Origin: Siphonodentalium dalli
Taxonomy: Eukaryota; Mollusca; Scaphopoda; Gadilida; Siphonodentaliidae
DNA: 64,000 bases
Direction of reading: 5' to 3'
Assembly: GCA_032622095.1 (NCBI GenBank)
Contig: CP136062.1
Span: 153,628,875 to 153,692,874, forward strand
Program-made: the position numbers and the translations under genes
Notes under the pieces: generated by a model
What the model was told of the DNA's origin: nothing
The model's database searches: none
Seen by the model: only the letters and a program-made list of their open reading frames with translations
Part shown: positions 23,111 through 34,403 of the stretch, one piece after another
How positions within the stretch are numbered: position 1 is the first letter of the stretch
Layout of the letters: the number at the start of each line of letters is the position of its first letter

Positions 23111-23479
23111 TTGTGATAGAAGTTTGGCTGGTTTCATTGACTCAAATATATTGATTTTTTCTTTCCAAACATGTTATTTTATACATTTGAATCTTATTAC
23201 TATTAAGAATAAATTAGTTTCATAAAAATTGGCCTAGGGGGGGACCCGGGTACATATTTTAAATGACACAGGGCAGACAGTACAAATGAAGAATATTTAC
23301 ATGTTAGGTGTATATGATAGTCTCCACACAGACACTGTTTGTTTAGTGGAACCAATAATTTAATATTGAAAATTTTGTGTATAGATCAAGGTGTTTGTTT
23401 ATCACTCCCATGCTTAGCGATATAAATAGAGATTTAACACTATAACTGACAAGCCTGGAAATAGTGTGTCTGATATTAG

Positions 23480-23570
23480 CAGAATGAGGTTCCCAGAGAG
23501 TAATTTAGTGATGCTACCCTGCACAGTGGACCAGCATCATCAAATTATCCATCTGGGGACCTTATTCTGC
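23480..23570. mobile_element. 'gaggtcccc' hairpin MITE, copy 6
   Basis: Seen: 'cagaatgaggttcccagaga' against 'atctggggaccttattctg', with the outer arm 'aagcctggaaatagtgtgtc' before it. The flank to 23770 ('cataaacgaggtga', 'gggtgaacatcacc') is shared with copies 10 and 13, so a longer element unit exists. Confidence 0.75.
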
Positions 23571-23774
23571 ATAGGCCTCATCTTCTGGGAAGTATTTATA
23601 GCCTCAAATTAAAATGTTTTTAGTTAATTTTTCCCTTCTGTTCAGTTTCTATATCCCCTAATTTGCAGAAGATAAAATGCATAAACGAGGTGACTATATA
23701 ATGGGTGAACATCACCAATTTCAACTGTTGAACTTCAATCTGATCCTAGGTCTCTCACAGTAGTTGAGGCCTAA

Positions 23775-23854
23775 GCAGAATGAGGTTCCTAGAGGGTGAA
23801 ACTGATACAATCACTAAATTCACCGTCTGGGCAGGTCTGGGGACCTCATTCTGC
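23775..23854. mobile_element. 'gaggtcccc' hairpin MITE, copy 7 (shortened)
   Basis: Seen: 'cagaatgaggttcctagagg' to 'ctggggacctcattctg' with a small internal duplication 'ctgggcaggtctgggga'. Confidence 0.7.
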
Positions 23855-24025
23855 AAATGTCATTTTCAACAAAACCCAGAATATTTCAGTTCTTAAAAAG
23901 GCTGGACAAAAACTAAAACGTAGACTGTGAGTGGATCGTGCCATACTCAATGGACCAACACCATATAAGGATATTATTAACACTGACAGTTATTGCAGTT
24001 CCAGCTACAAGTCCATTTCATGACA

Positions 24026-24393
24026 AACCGGCCAAAACCGGCCAAATAAAGCTTCAACAGCCTAAAATATCTTCGGTCTGTCTCAATAGAACCATACAAA
24101 TATGGATATCATTGGAACCGGCTCCTTGACCACATTGTGATAGTTACAGTTATGCCCTGTGCCAATGCATTCTCTTATATATGCGAGTCGACCATAGGTC
24201 GCCTCGCATATATAAGAGAATGCATTGGCCTAAAAAAAATCTTTTTTTACCATTTTTTCTTACATTCTTTAACAATTTTATAATTTTTAATGTGTCAAGC
24301 CAATGCATTCTCTTATATATGCGAGGCGACCTATGGTCGACTCGCATATATAAGAGAATGCATTGGCACAGGGCCGTTCTGTTGGGTAAAGGG
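24026..24393. mobile_element. TTAA element (CCCTTTACCC ends), left terminal repeat replaced
   Basis: Seen: body and right end (GGGTAAAGGG|TTAA) match the intact copy at 60083-60474, including the two hairpins at 24163-24229 and 24300-24366. The left ~15 bp of the element is missing. In its place stands a 49-bp copy (23977-24025) of the sequence that follows the element on the right (24394-24442). See findings. Confidence 0.8.
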
Positions 24394-24641
24394 TTAACAC
24401 TGACAGTTATTGCAGTTCCAGCTACAAGTCCATTTCATGACATGAGCATCATCGGTGGACCATTTAATCCTTCCATCAATTATAAAGTAGAAGGAACTCA
24501 AGAACGTGGAGAATGAGTATATCTCAATAAATTATTCGTAAGGCACTTGGACCGGTTTCGTTGCTAAATGCAACTCGTCAGAGAGATTATGTTTGGAAGT
24601 GTGATGAGCAACAAATAGTATCCTTTATATAGTGTTGCTAG

Positions 24642-24780
24642 TAGCTGGTTTTGTAGCCGGTTTCATAGCCGGTAGCCAGTTTCGTAGCTGGTAACTGGTA
24701 GCTGGTTTTGTAGCCAGTAGCTGGTTTCGTAGCCGGTAACTGGTAGCCGGTTTTGTAGCCGCGGTAGCCTGTTTTTTCGG
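24642..24780. repeat. 'tagccggtttcg' minisatellite
   Basis: Seen: about ten imperfect ~12-20-bp units mixing 'gtagccggtttcgtagc' and 'ggtaactggtagctgg'. 24443-24640 and 24790-25150 show nothing coding. Confidence 0.8.
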
Positions 24781-25159
24781 TTTCTTGACCGGAAGCTAAC
24801 ATCTAACAATATGGCATTGTCGTCAATTCGTTTCACTATAGTGCTACAAAATGTTCCAGCATGGATATTATTGTGATTCTCATAGATACTTTAGAAAATA
24901 ATTCCAAAAAACGTAAGTTAAACCAAGGCAAAGCTTACGTCTCCGCTGATATCGACAAAGAACATACACCTTATTACAAATAAACAGGGACGAGCGTACT
25001 AAAGTACCAAATCCGAATCATTCAGATCCTAAATTGTGATCGTAAGTAACACGCATTTCCGTCAGAAACAGGAAAAGCATGGGATTTATCTACTACAGAT
25101 GCTTACGCCTTTTGGTCTCAATAGCTTAGACTAGAGCGCATTTTCTGCCTTTGTCTAAT

Positions 25160-25425
25160 CCTTCCATGACTGGAGCTTCCTGAAATTTTGCGAAAACCCT
25201 GTGCCAATGCATTCCCTTATATATTTGAGCCTCCCACAGGGAGTCTTGCACAGATAACAGAATAAATAATTAATTGATCTAACAATATTTACCTTGACCT
25301 TGTAAGCCAGGACATTCTCTTATATATGCAAGGCTCCCTATGGGAGACTGGCATATATACTAGTAAGATAATACACTGGCACATGATCTTTAATGCTGCC
25401 CCAGCGCACTCCCGTTATGAAAGGG
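25160..25425. mobile_element. TTAA element (CCCTTTCATGA family), short copy, inverted
   Basis: Seen: left CCTTCCATGACTGGAG, right GTTATGAAAGGG|TTAA; two 'tatatgc' hairpins inside at about 25205-25260 and 25310-25380. The left TTAA has decayed to CTAAT. This ~266-bp form shows the ancestral size of the element at 2925-6717. A homolog of the 24-kb flank lies just downstream at 25487-25577. Confidence 0.75.
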
Positions 25426-25637
25426 TTAAAATAGCCAGACCTTGAATTGGAAACGATAAAAGGTAGAATGGATCGTGACATCCAAATGGACCAATGCAAG
25501 GTAAGGATACAATGAACAGTGAAATTTATCATAGCTACAAGGCCATTTCACGATGTTAGCTTCATCGGTGGACCATTCAAAGGGTTAGTTTCAATTCGGA
25601 ATCTTTCCATGCTACATAAATAACACTCAACTGCAAC

Positions 25638-25891
25638 CAAGCCTTGAAATAGTGTGCCTGTCATTTGCAGAATGAGGTCCCCAGAGGGAGAATTTAGTGA
25701 TGCTACCCCACATAGCGGGCTAGCATCACCAAATTCACCCTCTGGGGACCTCATTCTGCTTACACCTCAGCAGAATGAGGTTCCCAGAAGGTGAATTTGG
25801 TGATGCTAGCCCACTATGCGGGGTAGCATCACTAAATTCACCCTCTGGGAACCTCATTCTGCAAATGACAGACACTCTATTTCAAGGCTTG
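25638..25891. mobile_element. 'gaggtcccc' double-hairpin MITE (copies 8 and 9)
   Basis: Seen: outer arms 'caagccttgaaatagtgtgc' and 'actctatttcaaggcttg' enclose two complete hairpins (25668-25760 and 25770-25862) joined by 'cttacacctcag'. So the unit is itself a tandem dimer inside one set of ends. Confidence 0.85.
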
Positions 25892-25917
25892 ACTGCAACC
25901 CTAGTTACCAACTAAGA

Positions 25918-26090
25918 CAAGCCTGGGTATAGTGTGTCTGACGTTTGTAGAATGAGGTCCTCTAAGGGTGAACTTAGTTACGCTATCACGGATAGCGGGC
26001 CTACGATCATATTGAAGTTCTCCAGTTGAAGTTAGTGATGTTCACCCATTAGTCGCCTCGATAATGTATTTTATCTTCTGAAAATTATAT
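25918..26090. mobile_element. 'gaggtcccc' MITE fragment (copy 10)
   Basis: Seen: 'aagcctgggtatagtgtgtc' and 'agaatgaggtcc' followed by decayed hairpin sequence and the shared flank 'cacccattagtcgcctcg'. From 26090 to 26930 I see no repeat or gene. Confidence 0.65.
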
Positions 26091-26939
26091 AGTGATATGA
26101 CTTAATGAGTATAATTGTAATTTCATATAACTCGATATGAAGAAGGCTTTATGATATATAACTAATGTTGCGTTTAAGCTTGGCATTGGTCTCGAGTCTT
26201 CATACTCAAGTGAGCGAAATGATACCTTCTATTATGGAGACCTTTCGAATGAATGCGTTATTCTACCCCATGGTCAAGGTATCAACAATGAAAGCACTTG
26301 ACACGAGATAGTATAAGTGCTGTTGGTTGTTAGTGAATGGTTCTGTGTTATTGTGATAACCATATGACGTAGGTCATGCGAGTAATAACGCTCTGGTTAC
26401 ATGCCATGGTGCTTCATTCAATTATGTTTTCCAATAATTTCTTGATACAATTAACTGATATTATTGAGCTGCTGTAGTAATAAAAGACTGCCTGGCCACA
26501 CATTCCCATTGCTACTTTTGGGTGAAGTCTTTTCTGGATATCTATAATAGGCTACCTTTTTCATTGAATTGAATCGGGAGGGAAGATTTCACATCGAATC
26601 AAACCAAATAATCAAAAGTTCAGTAACATTAACTATTTGTTTTAGTCACCGCCGAGTATAGAAACGTATATGACAAGTAATTGATCAATTTATCATCGCC
26701 CTATGCTGTGATATTTTGGCTGATTATACGTTATTATACTGAAAGTGAATGGATAAATGAAATCGGATTAGAAATGGTACATTTGTACCCTAATGCGTAA
26801 CGTAATAATTGATACATAGGTGGTAATCTCCCTTCTGCTAAACAAGATAAATGTTATAAGGTCTTTATTGTTAATATATATATAGACAGTTGCATGAGTC
26901 TCCCAATGGTTTTCGAAAATTTATTGAATCTCTGCTATC

Positions 26940-27225
26940 ACTTTGATTGATGTGCTGGGATGTGCTTATGGATTCAAATTTGAAATCCAAGATGGCTGCT
27001 GGTGGCCATGTTTTATAACAAATTTTGATCAAAATAGGAGGCTCCCATCGAAAAGTCACCCTGAAGATACCTATGAAGTTTGGTGATGATCGGATGAGGG
27101 ATGTGGTCTGTAGGGTGTGCCAAAGGATTTAGTCATGCAAAGAGTAAAATCCAAGATGGCTGCCAGAAGCCATGTTTTTCATAAAAAATCGTTCAAATTT
27201 GATAGCTCCCATCTACTGGTAAACA
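26940..27225. repeat. two units of the 'aagatggctgctgg' repeat
   Basis: Seen: units with 'aagatggctgctggtggcca' at 26991 and 'aagatggctgccagaagcca' at 27153, spacing ~162 bp. Same family as the 3.2-6.6 kb array. Confidence 0.85.
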
Positions 27226-27413
27226 CTTAAGGTATATCTCCCTTTGAAAAAACCTTTGGAGTTGTACAGGTGTCAAGTTTCTACTTCTAGCAATCATGTG
27301 ACAATTCTCATATTCGCTCATAGGCCCTCTATATATTGTATTAGATATAATATCCTGTTGATCAGTACTTTGATATCCCCATTACAAAACAGCAATTTAG
27401 AAGCCTGGTTTAC

Positions 27414-28204
27414 ACAGTCTTTGAAAAGCAGACAAAACTTCTATCGGATGTACATCTTTAGATGTGTCCATTATATTTCATTTCTACGATGATGTGGCAT
27501 TCCCAACATGGCGTAATAAGCCGTTTCCAAATATGGAGTGAATTCCTGGCATAGTAAATGTTTGTGAGAATCGTAATAGAGACATCTAGAGACGTACATC
27601 CGATAGGAGTTTAATATAGACATCTAGAGACGTACATCCGATAGGAGTTTAATAGAGACATCTAGAGACGTACATCCGATAGGAGTTTAATAGAGACATC
27701 TAGAGACGTACATCCGATAGGAGTTTAATAGAGACATCTAGAGACGTACATCCGATAGGAGTTTAATAGAGACATCTAGAGACGTACATCCGATAGGAGT
27801 TTAATAGAGACATCTAGAGACGTACATCCGATAGGAGTTTAATAGAGACATCTAGAGACGTACATCCGATAGGAGTTTAATAGAGACATCTAGAGACGTA
27901 CATCCGATAGGAGTTTAATAGAGACATCTAGAGACGTACATCCGATAGGAGTTTAATAGAGACATCTAGAGACGTACATCCGATAGGAGTTTAATAGAGA
28001 CATCTAGAGACGTACATCCGATAGGAGTTTAATAGAGACATCTAGAGACGTACATCCGATAGGAGTTTAATAGAGACATCTAGAGACGTACATCCGATAG
28101 GAGTTTAATAGAGACATCTAGAGACGTACATCCGATAGGAGTTTAATAGAGACATCTAGAGACGTACATCCGATAGGAGTTTCGTCAGCTTTTCAAAGAG
28201 ACTG
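27414..28204. repeat. 38-bp satellite (about 16 units) grown in one arm of an inverted repeat
   Basis: Seen: from 27578 to 28183 the unit 'agagacatctagagacgtac' plus 'atccgataggagtttaat' repeats about 16 times with almost no variation. The last unit runs into 'tcagcttttcaaagagact'. At 27414-27469 the reverse complement of this junction occurs once, diverged: 'agtctttgaaaagcagacaa' then 'cttctatcggatgtacatct'. So the array lies inside the right arm of a ~55-bp inverted repeat spaced ~110 bp from the left arm. Unit homogeneity implies recent expansion. It is not CRISPR: there are no unique spacers. Confidence 0.85.
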
Positions 28205-28224
28205 GCTTGAATCATGATCATATT

Positions 28225-28330
28225 GACTGAAATATGGGAGTCTCGCATATATAAGAGTATACATTGGTATAACAATATTTAACTAGACCTTGGGAATGAA
28301 AGACCCCCTGACGGGCTAAAATTTTAATTC
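28225..28330. mobile_element. fragment of the 'tatataagagaatgcattgg' element
   Basis: Seen: 'gagtctcgcatatataagag' followed by 'acattgg' and 'gaccttgggaatgaaagacc'; one hairpin arm only. The following 28331-29430 has no recognised gene; a cysteine-containing minus-strand open frame at 28551-28865 has no family features. Confidence 0.5.
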
Positions 28331-29439
28331 CTGTAACACTACACGTAATATGTCTTTGAGCACGATATGTGACTGCCATGAGGTTTGAAAAATGGGCTTT
28401 TAACGATGCGCAGCCTGTTGAAGAGCAAACCATTAAATGTTGGTATCACCTGATAATGAGATAATGAGATTACAACAATCTATACTAATTGATCAAAGGA
28501 AAGTGTGAACAGCCGTGATCTGACACTTGATAGCTCTAATCTGGCGCAGGTTAAACTGGATGCCACCACAAACTTACGCAACTATTACAAGACTCCATGG
28601 GGAATGTTTGCATGAGATACATGCATATATATCTCATATAGTTCCGTAGACATGGTTCACGCCAAAGTATCCCGATATATCCGGATAGGCATATACCAGA
28701 TCCATGATCCATGTATATAGATGCTACATCAGGCACGCACTCTCTTACTGACCGATTAATTCGGTACCGAAGAACGTATCCAAAGGTTATCCAAACTATA
28801 TATGTACATGCACATACATGAAAGTTGGATATGAAACGAACTGACTCTCCTATAGATGGATACATGTACGTTACTTTTACGTATATTAGCTACATGTTGC
28901 ACAAGTTAAACTCCTACACTGTGTCATGATATACTGACGTGACTCTGTACGTACATATATATCTTGAAAATTACAAACAAGAATCTGTGCTTAATGTCCT
29001 TTACATATATGATCTACATTTACTTGCACAATACTGCTTCTATACAAATACAAAAAGACAAAAAACTGGATTGACCTAAGAATTGGCGAGTTCCAGAAAA
29101 AACTCCACAGTATATTAGTGGTCCGAAGTGGCTGTGTCAATATAATCACACCCAATGAACCAATGAAATTACGTGCTTGCTATACTGCTGTATTACACAA
29201 AGAACGGTGGCCGGACCCGAGCATGTGCTGTTTTGACAACCAATATTGGCAACAAATTAAGCACAGACCACGTTACCTCAGTCTGCATTAACTTGCACAA
29301 AATGATGCTTCCGACTTATTGCCATTTCACAAAGAATGACGCAATTTACTCACGCTTATTATAATAAGCATGTTATACTCTGAACAAAATGCGTACATGT
29401 ATGTGACGATCCCTCAGTTACTTTGAGGAATCTGACTTC

Positions 29440-29532
29440 CGCTCTCTCCTGATGATGACCTTGCGGGCTCACCAATCTCTAAATTTGGTGACAAAATAGG
29501 TCGAAACACTAATAGGCAGTGTAGAGTGCTAC
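29440..29532 (+). ncRNA. candidate type-I hammerhead ribozyme motif
   Basis: Seen: core CTGATGA at 29449-29455 and GAAA at 29503-29506. Stem II pairs GACC (29457-29460) with GGTC (29499-29502), with an extra U after the core, and is extended by TCACCAA/TTGGTGA (29470-29476, 29485-29491). Stem III pairs ACACT (29506-29510) with AGTGT (29518-29522) over a 7-base loop. The predicted cleavage triplet is GUA ending at 29523. Stem I is weak: CTC (29446-29448) with GAG (29524-29526), then mismatches. Known context: hammerheads of this topology are widespread in animal genomes, notably in Penelope-like retroelement repeats. Activity is unproven and the weak stem I is a real doubt. Confidence 0.35.
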
Positions 29533-30564
29533 ATAGAATGCCCCGTCCATAGATCGGATGGGATGTTGGTATTTATCCAATTTTATATAAAAACATCATC
29601 ATGGAGAATGAGGAAACGACACACAGAGCCTGGATTATTAAATACGGAACCAGAAGACCAAATATGCGATAATAACGGGGGCTCAATAATTATTAGTAGT
29701 GATTTGGCAGAATTAACAGAAGAAACCGATGGTCTCCCGGAGTCTCCAGAGCCTGTTGATTTGAAGTCAGATGAAGAATGTGAAGATGATGACGATTGTG
29801 GTGAGGATACCGTGGGCAATAATAATGTGGACTCTGCAGAGAGTGAGCCAATTCCTGCAAAAGGCAATGAACAAGATGAAAATCAGAAAGTTTATCCTGG
29901 TTCACGACTGACAGTGGCATCAAGCATGCTACTGATCATGACATTTATGTTCAGGCATAATATGTCAGGAGATGGACTAAACGATCTTCTCATACTCATT
30001 GAACTACACTGCATGGTGCCAAATATGTTTGCAGCATCAAAGAAAATGTTCCAGTCATTTTTTCAGAATATAAAATCACCCATCGAGTATCACTACTACT
30101 GCACATCATGTTCAATATACAGTGGGAAAGAGAAAAAGTGTGCCAGTTGTTTACAAAGATCTTCTAGATTACTTCATCATCATTCCACTGATTCCACAGA
30201 TAACAAAAGCCTTAAGTGGTAGGTGTTACATTTGATGACCAGCAATGAAATGAATTAAGAGTTTTTATTACATATGTGTACATGTAAATCTTTAGTGTTG
30301 TCAGAGTGCATGTATCAGACCTTCAAAGTATAAAATTATCAAATTGACATTAAGCTGAAGCAATGATAAGAGAAACAAGATTATGATACTGATAGTTCAC
30401 TTGTTCCAAATATTTTTGTTTTGAAACCTCACTATATAAACTCTTACTAGTGCACTTACTAGTGCAGTTGTGAGGTCACCAGGTTTTGTCCACCATAACA
30501 AACTGGACAGAGATTGGATTTATTTCATAAATATAATATACATGTACGCTTATACCTACCTAAT

Positions 30565-30705
30565 AATAGTGATGGCCAAATAATAGTGATGGGTGGAATT
30601 TTGGGCTGAAATTAATAATAGTGATGGCCTTTTCACTCTATGTATCATTGCCAAATAATAGTGATGGGTGGAATTTTGCCTCCAAATTAAAAAATTGTGA
30701 TGTCA
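30565..30705. repeat. intron-1 local repeats 'aataatagtgatgg'
   Basis: Seen: 'aataatagtgatgggtggaa' occurs twice and 'aataatagtgatggcc' twice within 140 bp, just upstream of the exon-2 acceptor. No function evident. Confidence 0.7.
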
Positions 30706-31099
30706 CTATTGCCAAAGCCAAACAATCTGAATTAAGAGGGCGGGAATTAATAATAACAATTATTTTCATTCAGAAAACATCAGTGATGTTTTGTCATACA
30801 GGAGGGAACATATCTCAAAACCTGGAGAAGTAACAGATACAATCGATGGTTTACTATACAGAGAATGTTTCGACGGAGAACATTTTCGTGGGACATCATG
30901 TGATGCAAAGAAGGATCAAATCCACATCTCTCTGCAGATAAACACTGATGGAGTTGCGCTGTTCAAGTCATCCAAATTCTCAGTTTGGCCAATATACCTA
31001 ACTGTGAATGAGCTGTCTCCGAAAAACAGGTGAGTTCGATTATAAACCAATATACAGTATAAAGATGTTAGAGGAATAGGAATTACAACACCATATTTT

Positions 31100-31830
31100 A
31101 GCTCACCTGAGACGAAGTCTCAAGTGAGGTCTACCCATCACTTTCCGTCCGTGTGTGTGTGTGTGTCCGTTCACATTTTATAAAATACTTTAAAAATCTA
31201 TTTCTCAATTTCCACCAAGCAGAATATTTTGATATTTGGTGTGGGGCTTTACTATCACCCCAAGATCTTAATTTGTTAAAGGCGTCACGCTTGATTGATT
31301 TTAGGGGCTGCAGGGTACCTTGTAATTTAACACTGAACCCTATGGGGATTTCATATATTTGGGGTCTTGTGTGGGCCTTAATTCAGATGGAGGCAACTTG
31401 TGTATTTTACATAGTATCATGTCTAAGCGAACATAGTGTAATGACCTTGTACTAGGCCTGCACGATATCAAATACTGATTATGGTATAAAAAAAATATCG
31501 CGATGTGACTAAATTATATCGTCAGTATTGTATTGATCATGTTGATTTGATAAACTGTCATTACTTGCAAAATTTCGATTTAAAATGTGCCCCATGAAAA
31601 TATGGAAAATTATGGAACATGAACGAGAGAAGGAATTTGACTAATTATGATGACAATTATTGCAACCCATTGTTTGCCCTTTCAAGATTAAACTGCCGAT
31701 ATCAAACACAATACAGTGGGTGACGATATATCGACTAGTTGAATTTTTTAAAACCGACTACACAGTGTATAATCAATACCGCGATATGACTAAATATCAT
31801 AATACCGTGCAGCCCTACTTTGTACATGTA
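31100..31830. repeat. intron-2 dispersed repeats
   Basis: Seen: 'agctcacctgagacgaagtc' with a (TG)n tract at 31151-31168, a module common in this kind of genome, and a second module 'gcacgatatcaaatactg' near 31460 with its mirror 'taccgtgcagccctac' near 31820. Non-coding. Confidence 0.55.
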
Positions 31831-31993
31831 TTCAAAATATTAATTATAATGGACGCTAAAATCGTATTTTATACCTCTAGGTTCAATCGATCTACCAGAA
31901 TATTTGCTGGCATATGGTTTGGAAATTCGAAAGCAGACATGAAAATATTTCTACAGCCTGTTGTGGATGAGTTGAAACTTCTGTACAATACAG

Positions 31994-32861
31994 GTGAGAA
32001 ATATACGATATCAGCATAGTGTGTTTTGATATGTTTGATATCTCAACGAGTTGAAAGCATGATATTTCATGCTACATACATATATTTCACGTACATCAAA
32101 GAATAATATATATAGGTGGGTGGTCTGGTGGCTGTGTTGGGTCATTACAAAGCTTATATTACTGGGCTGGGTGGGTGGGGTAAATTTCAGCTGACTTCCC
32201 CCGTGGTGCATAAGTTTAAATGGAACAGCCCTAAGGTCATTCAATCCACACGAAAACTAGAACATATAATACTTTATAACACAATAATACATTTTATGGC
32301 CGCTAAAAAAAAATATTGCATCACCTCAAAATGTTTTTGACCAATTAAATAACCATAAACTAATAAATTAGACAGTATTATATGTTATTAACATACCAAA
32401 GGGTGTATGACACCAATATAATGTGTTGTAAACGCAGTGTCGTGTATACTTTTCGCACTTTTGGGCATTGTTTTGAGCAACATTTTTGTGACAAAGTTGA
32501 TGACATCACACAAGTGTGATATCCATGTACGCACTTTTTTAAAGCGAAACAAACCCATCAATATACACGAAAAATGGACGTTAAATGGTACCGTAATACA
32601 TGATGATAAATACAACATCAGCATAGTGTGTTTTGATATCCCCCCCCTGTAGTACACAAGTTTAAATGGAACAGCCCTTATTGGTGAAATATTTATCAAG
32701 TACGGAAAAGGCGATTTGAGGACTCGTGTTCCGCCTGTCCACAAATCGTTCTTTCCATACTTGATTACACCAATATCAGACTAATACAGTGCATTTAGCT
32801 CCTAAATATGTTTCTTAACAGTGATCTTAAAATAAACTAAGAAATGTCTGCTTTATTTCAG
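31994..32861 (+). other. intron 3 of the transposase pseudogene
   Basis: Seen: GTGAGA donor and TTTATTTCAG acceptor. It contains two related blocks, 32210-32230 and 32650-32690 ('aagtttaaatggaacagccc'), and 'gatatcagcatagtgtgttttgat' twice (near 32005 and 32615), so part of the intron is an internal duplication. Confidence 0.6.
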
Positions 32862-34403
32862 GTAGTCCACTGAACTACAACGGGAAATTATTTACTGTCA
32901 GGGCTATTCTGCTCAGTGGCGTCTTCGATGCACCTGCAAGGTGTTGCGTACAAAACATGATGCAGTTCAACGGATACCATGGGTGCCCAAATTGTTATGC
33001 TTCTGGACAACAAACAAAAGTATCCGAAAAGGGGACTTGTATGACATACCCTTTTGACACCAATTATGAGACTGGTCATCCACATATACGAACTGATTAT
33101 TGGACTAGTGAATGTGCATCTAAAGCAGAGACCTTAAAAACACCAGTGTTGGGCGTAAAAGGGAAAAGTCCATTGGCTCAGCTTCCAAAATTTAATATAG
33201 TACGGGTGTTACAGTTGACTATATGCATGCTGTGCTACTAGGTGTGATGAAGTCGCTTATACATCTGTGGACTGATAAGTCTCGGAGATGTGAAACATGG
33301 TTCATTGGCTCGCCCAAAAACATCCAGGAGTTAAGCACTAGATTACTGTCAATAAACCCACCTTACGTTATCAGTCGGCTTCCGGCCTGAAGAATTGATG
33401 AACTGTCAAATTGGAAGGCATCCAAATTAAGATCTTTCTTGCTGTTTTATGGTGTCCCTGTTCTGTTTGGTATCCTGCCGCTGGATTATCTTAAGCATTT
33501 CATGCTGTTATCTCATGCAATTGGGATTCTACTCAAGTCATCCATAATGATGGAGGAACTAACTCTGGCTAGGAGAAAATTATTAGAATTCTGTTGCCGA
33601 TTTGACTGTTTATACAATGAGAAATTTGAAACATCAAACCTGCATTCACTTCTTCATCTTGCAGATAAAGTTCTCGATTTTGGACCGTTATGGGCGCATT
33701 CGTGTTTTTATTATGAGGATTTAAACGGAGATTTAAGGACCCTTTTCCATGGAACACAACATGCTCAATTGCATTTGCTGTTAGTGTTCATGATAGGATT
33801 CCAGAACTTGCTAAATCCTTGATACCTGGCTCGCAAGACCAATTATTCTACTCTAAAATGACATCACATCACAAAATACGAAAAGAAATGGAACAGCTAG
33901 CACCAGGAATATTTGCTATTCATAGCATTAAGTATGTCAATCTTCCTGATGATTTAATTGAGTTGGTACAGAAAACTTTTGGGACCAAGGAGCCAATTTC
34001 AACTGCTCAGTTCAAACGGATTCTGAAGAATGGGACTGTTTATCAGTCGGCTGTCTACCGAGCTGCCACTAGAAGAGTCAGTTCAGCAATAACTTTTAAA
34101 GATGGGGAAATCTTCAAATTTGGAGTTATTGTCATGTTTTTGAGATGTCAGTTTCCTGAAAAGCGTAGAAAGGATGAGCGACAAAGTTTGGAGGGATACA
34201 GATATTTGGCTGTGGTGAAGGAGCTCATACAAACTGATTCACCACTGCTGAAAACTAGCTGTATGACATGTGTTGAAAAAAACTATGGAACATCACACCT
34301 TATTAGAATTGATAAAATCAATGAACTTTGTGTTTATATCAATTCGTCATCGCACCACACTGACTTTATAAGTGTTATGCCAAATAGATATGAAAGAGAT
34401 TAG

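Larger units (their letters stand above)
29563..34403 (+). pseudogene. CACTA-type (Transposase_21-like) transposase, four exons, disrupted
   Basis: Role by family: DDE-type transposase of animal CACTA/EnSpm-like elements. Seen: exon 1 to 30220 (acidic N-terminus, then a YPGSRLTVASSMLLI helix region and a Cys pair cluster CTSCSIYSGKEKKCASC); exon 2 30802-31029 (ends DGVALFKSSKFSVWPIYL, a signature of the family); exon 3 31881-31993; exon 4 32862-34403 (GYHGCPNCYASG zinc motif, DYMHAVLLG, then the HSLLHLADKV...GPLW...FEDLNG-like C-terminal domain, here YYEDLNG, and HGTQ). Junctions 30220/30802, 31029/31881 and 31993/32862 are GT/AG and in phase. Breaks: frameshifts near 30160, 33205 and 33762, and TGA at 33388-33390 where Arg is expected (CGA>TGA). 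Length if whole ~830 residues. No terminal repeats were found around it. The C-terminal part is homologous to 47697-48652 on the other strand, but clearly a different family member. Confidence 0.85.

Noticed and set aside
27578-28183. Regular 38-bp repeats resembling a CRISPR array
   Set aside because: Units are contiguous with no unique spacers, and the surrounding sequence is clearly eukaryotic.
28551-28865. 104-codon minus-strand open frame
   Set aside because: No motif, no splice context, no family resemblance; likely chance.
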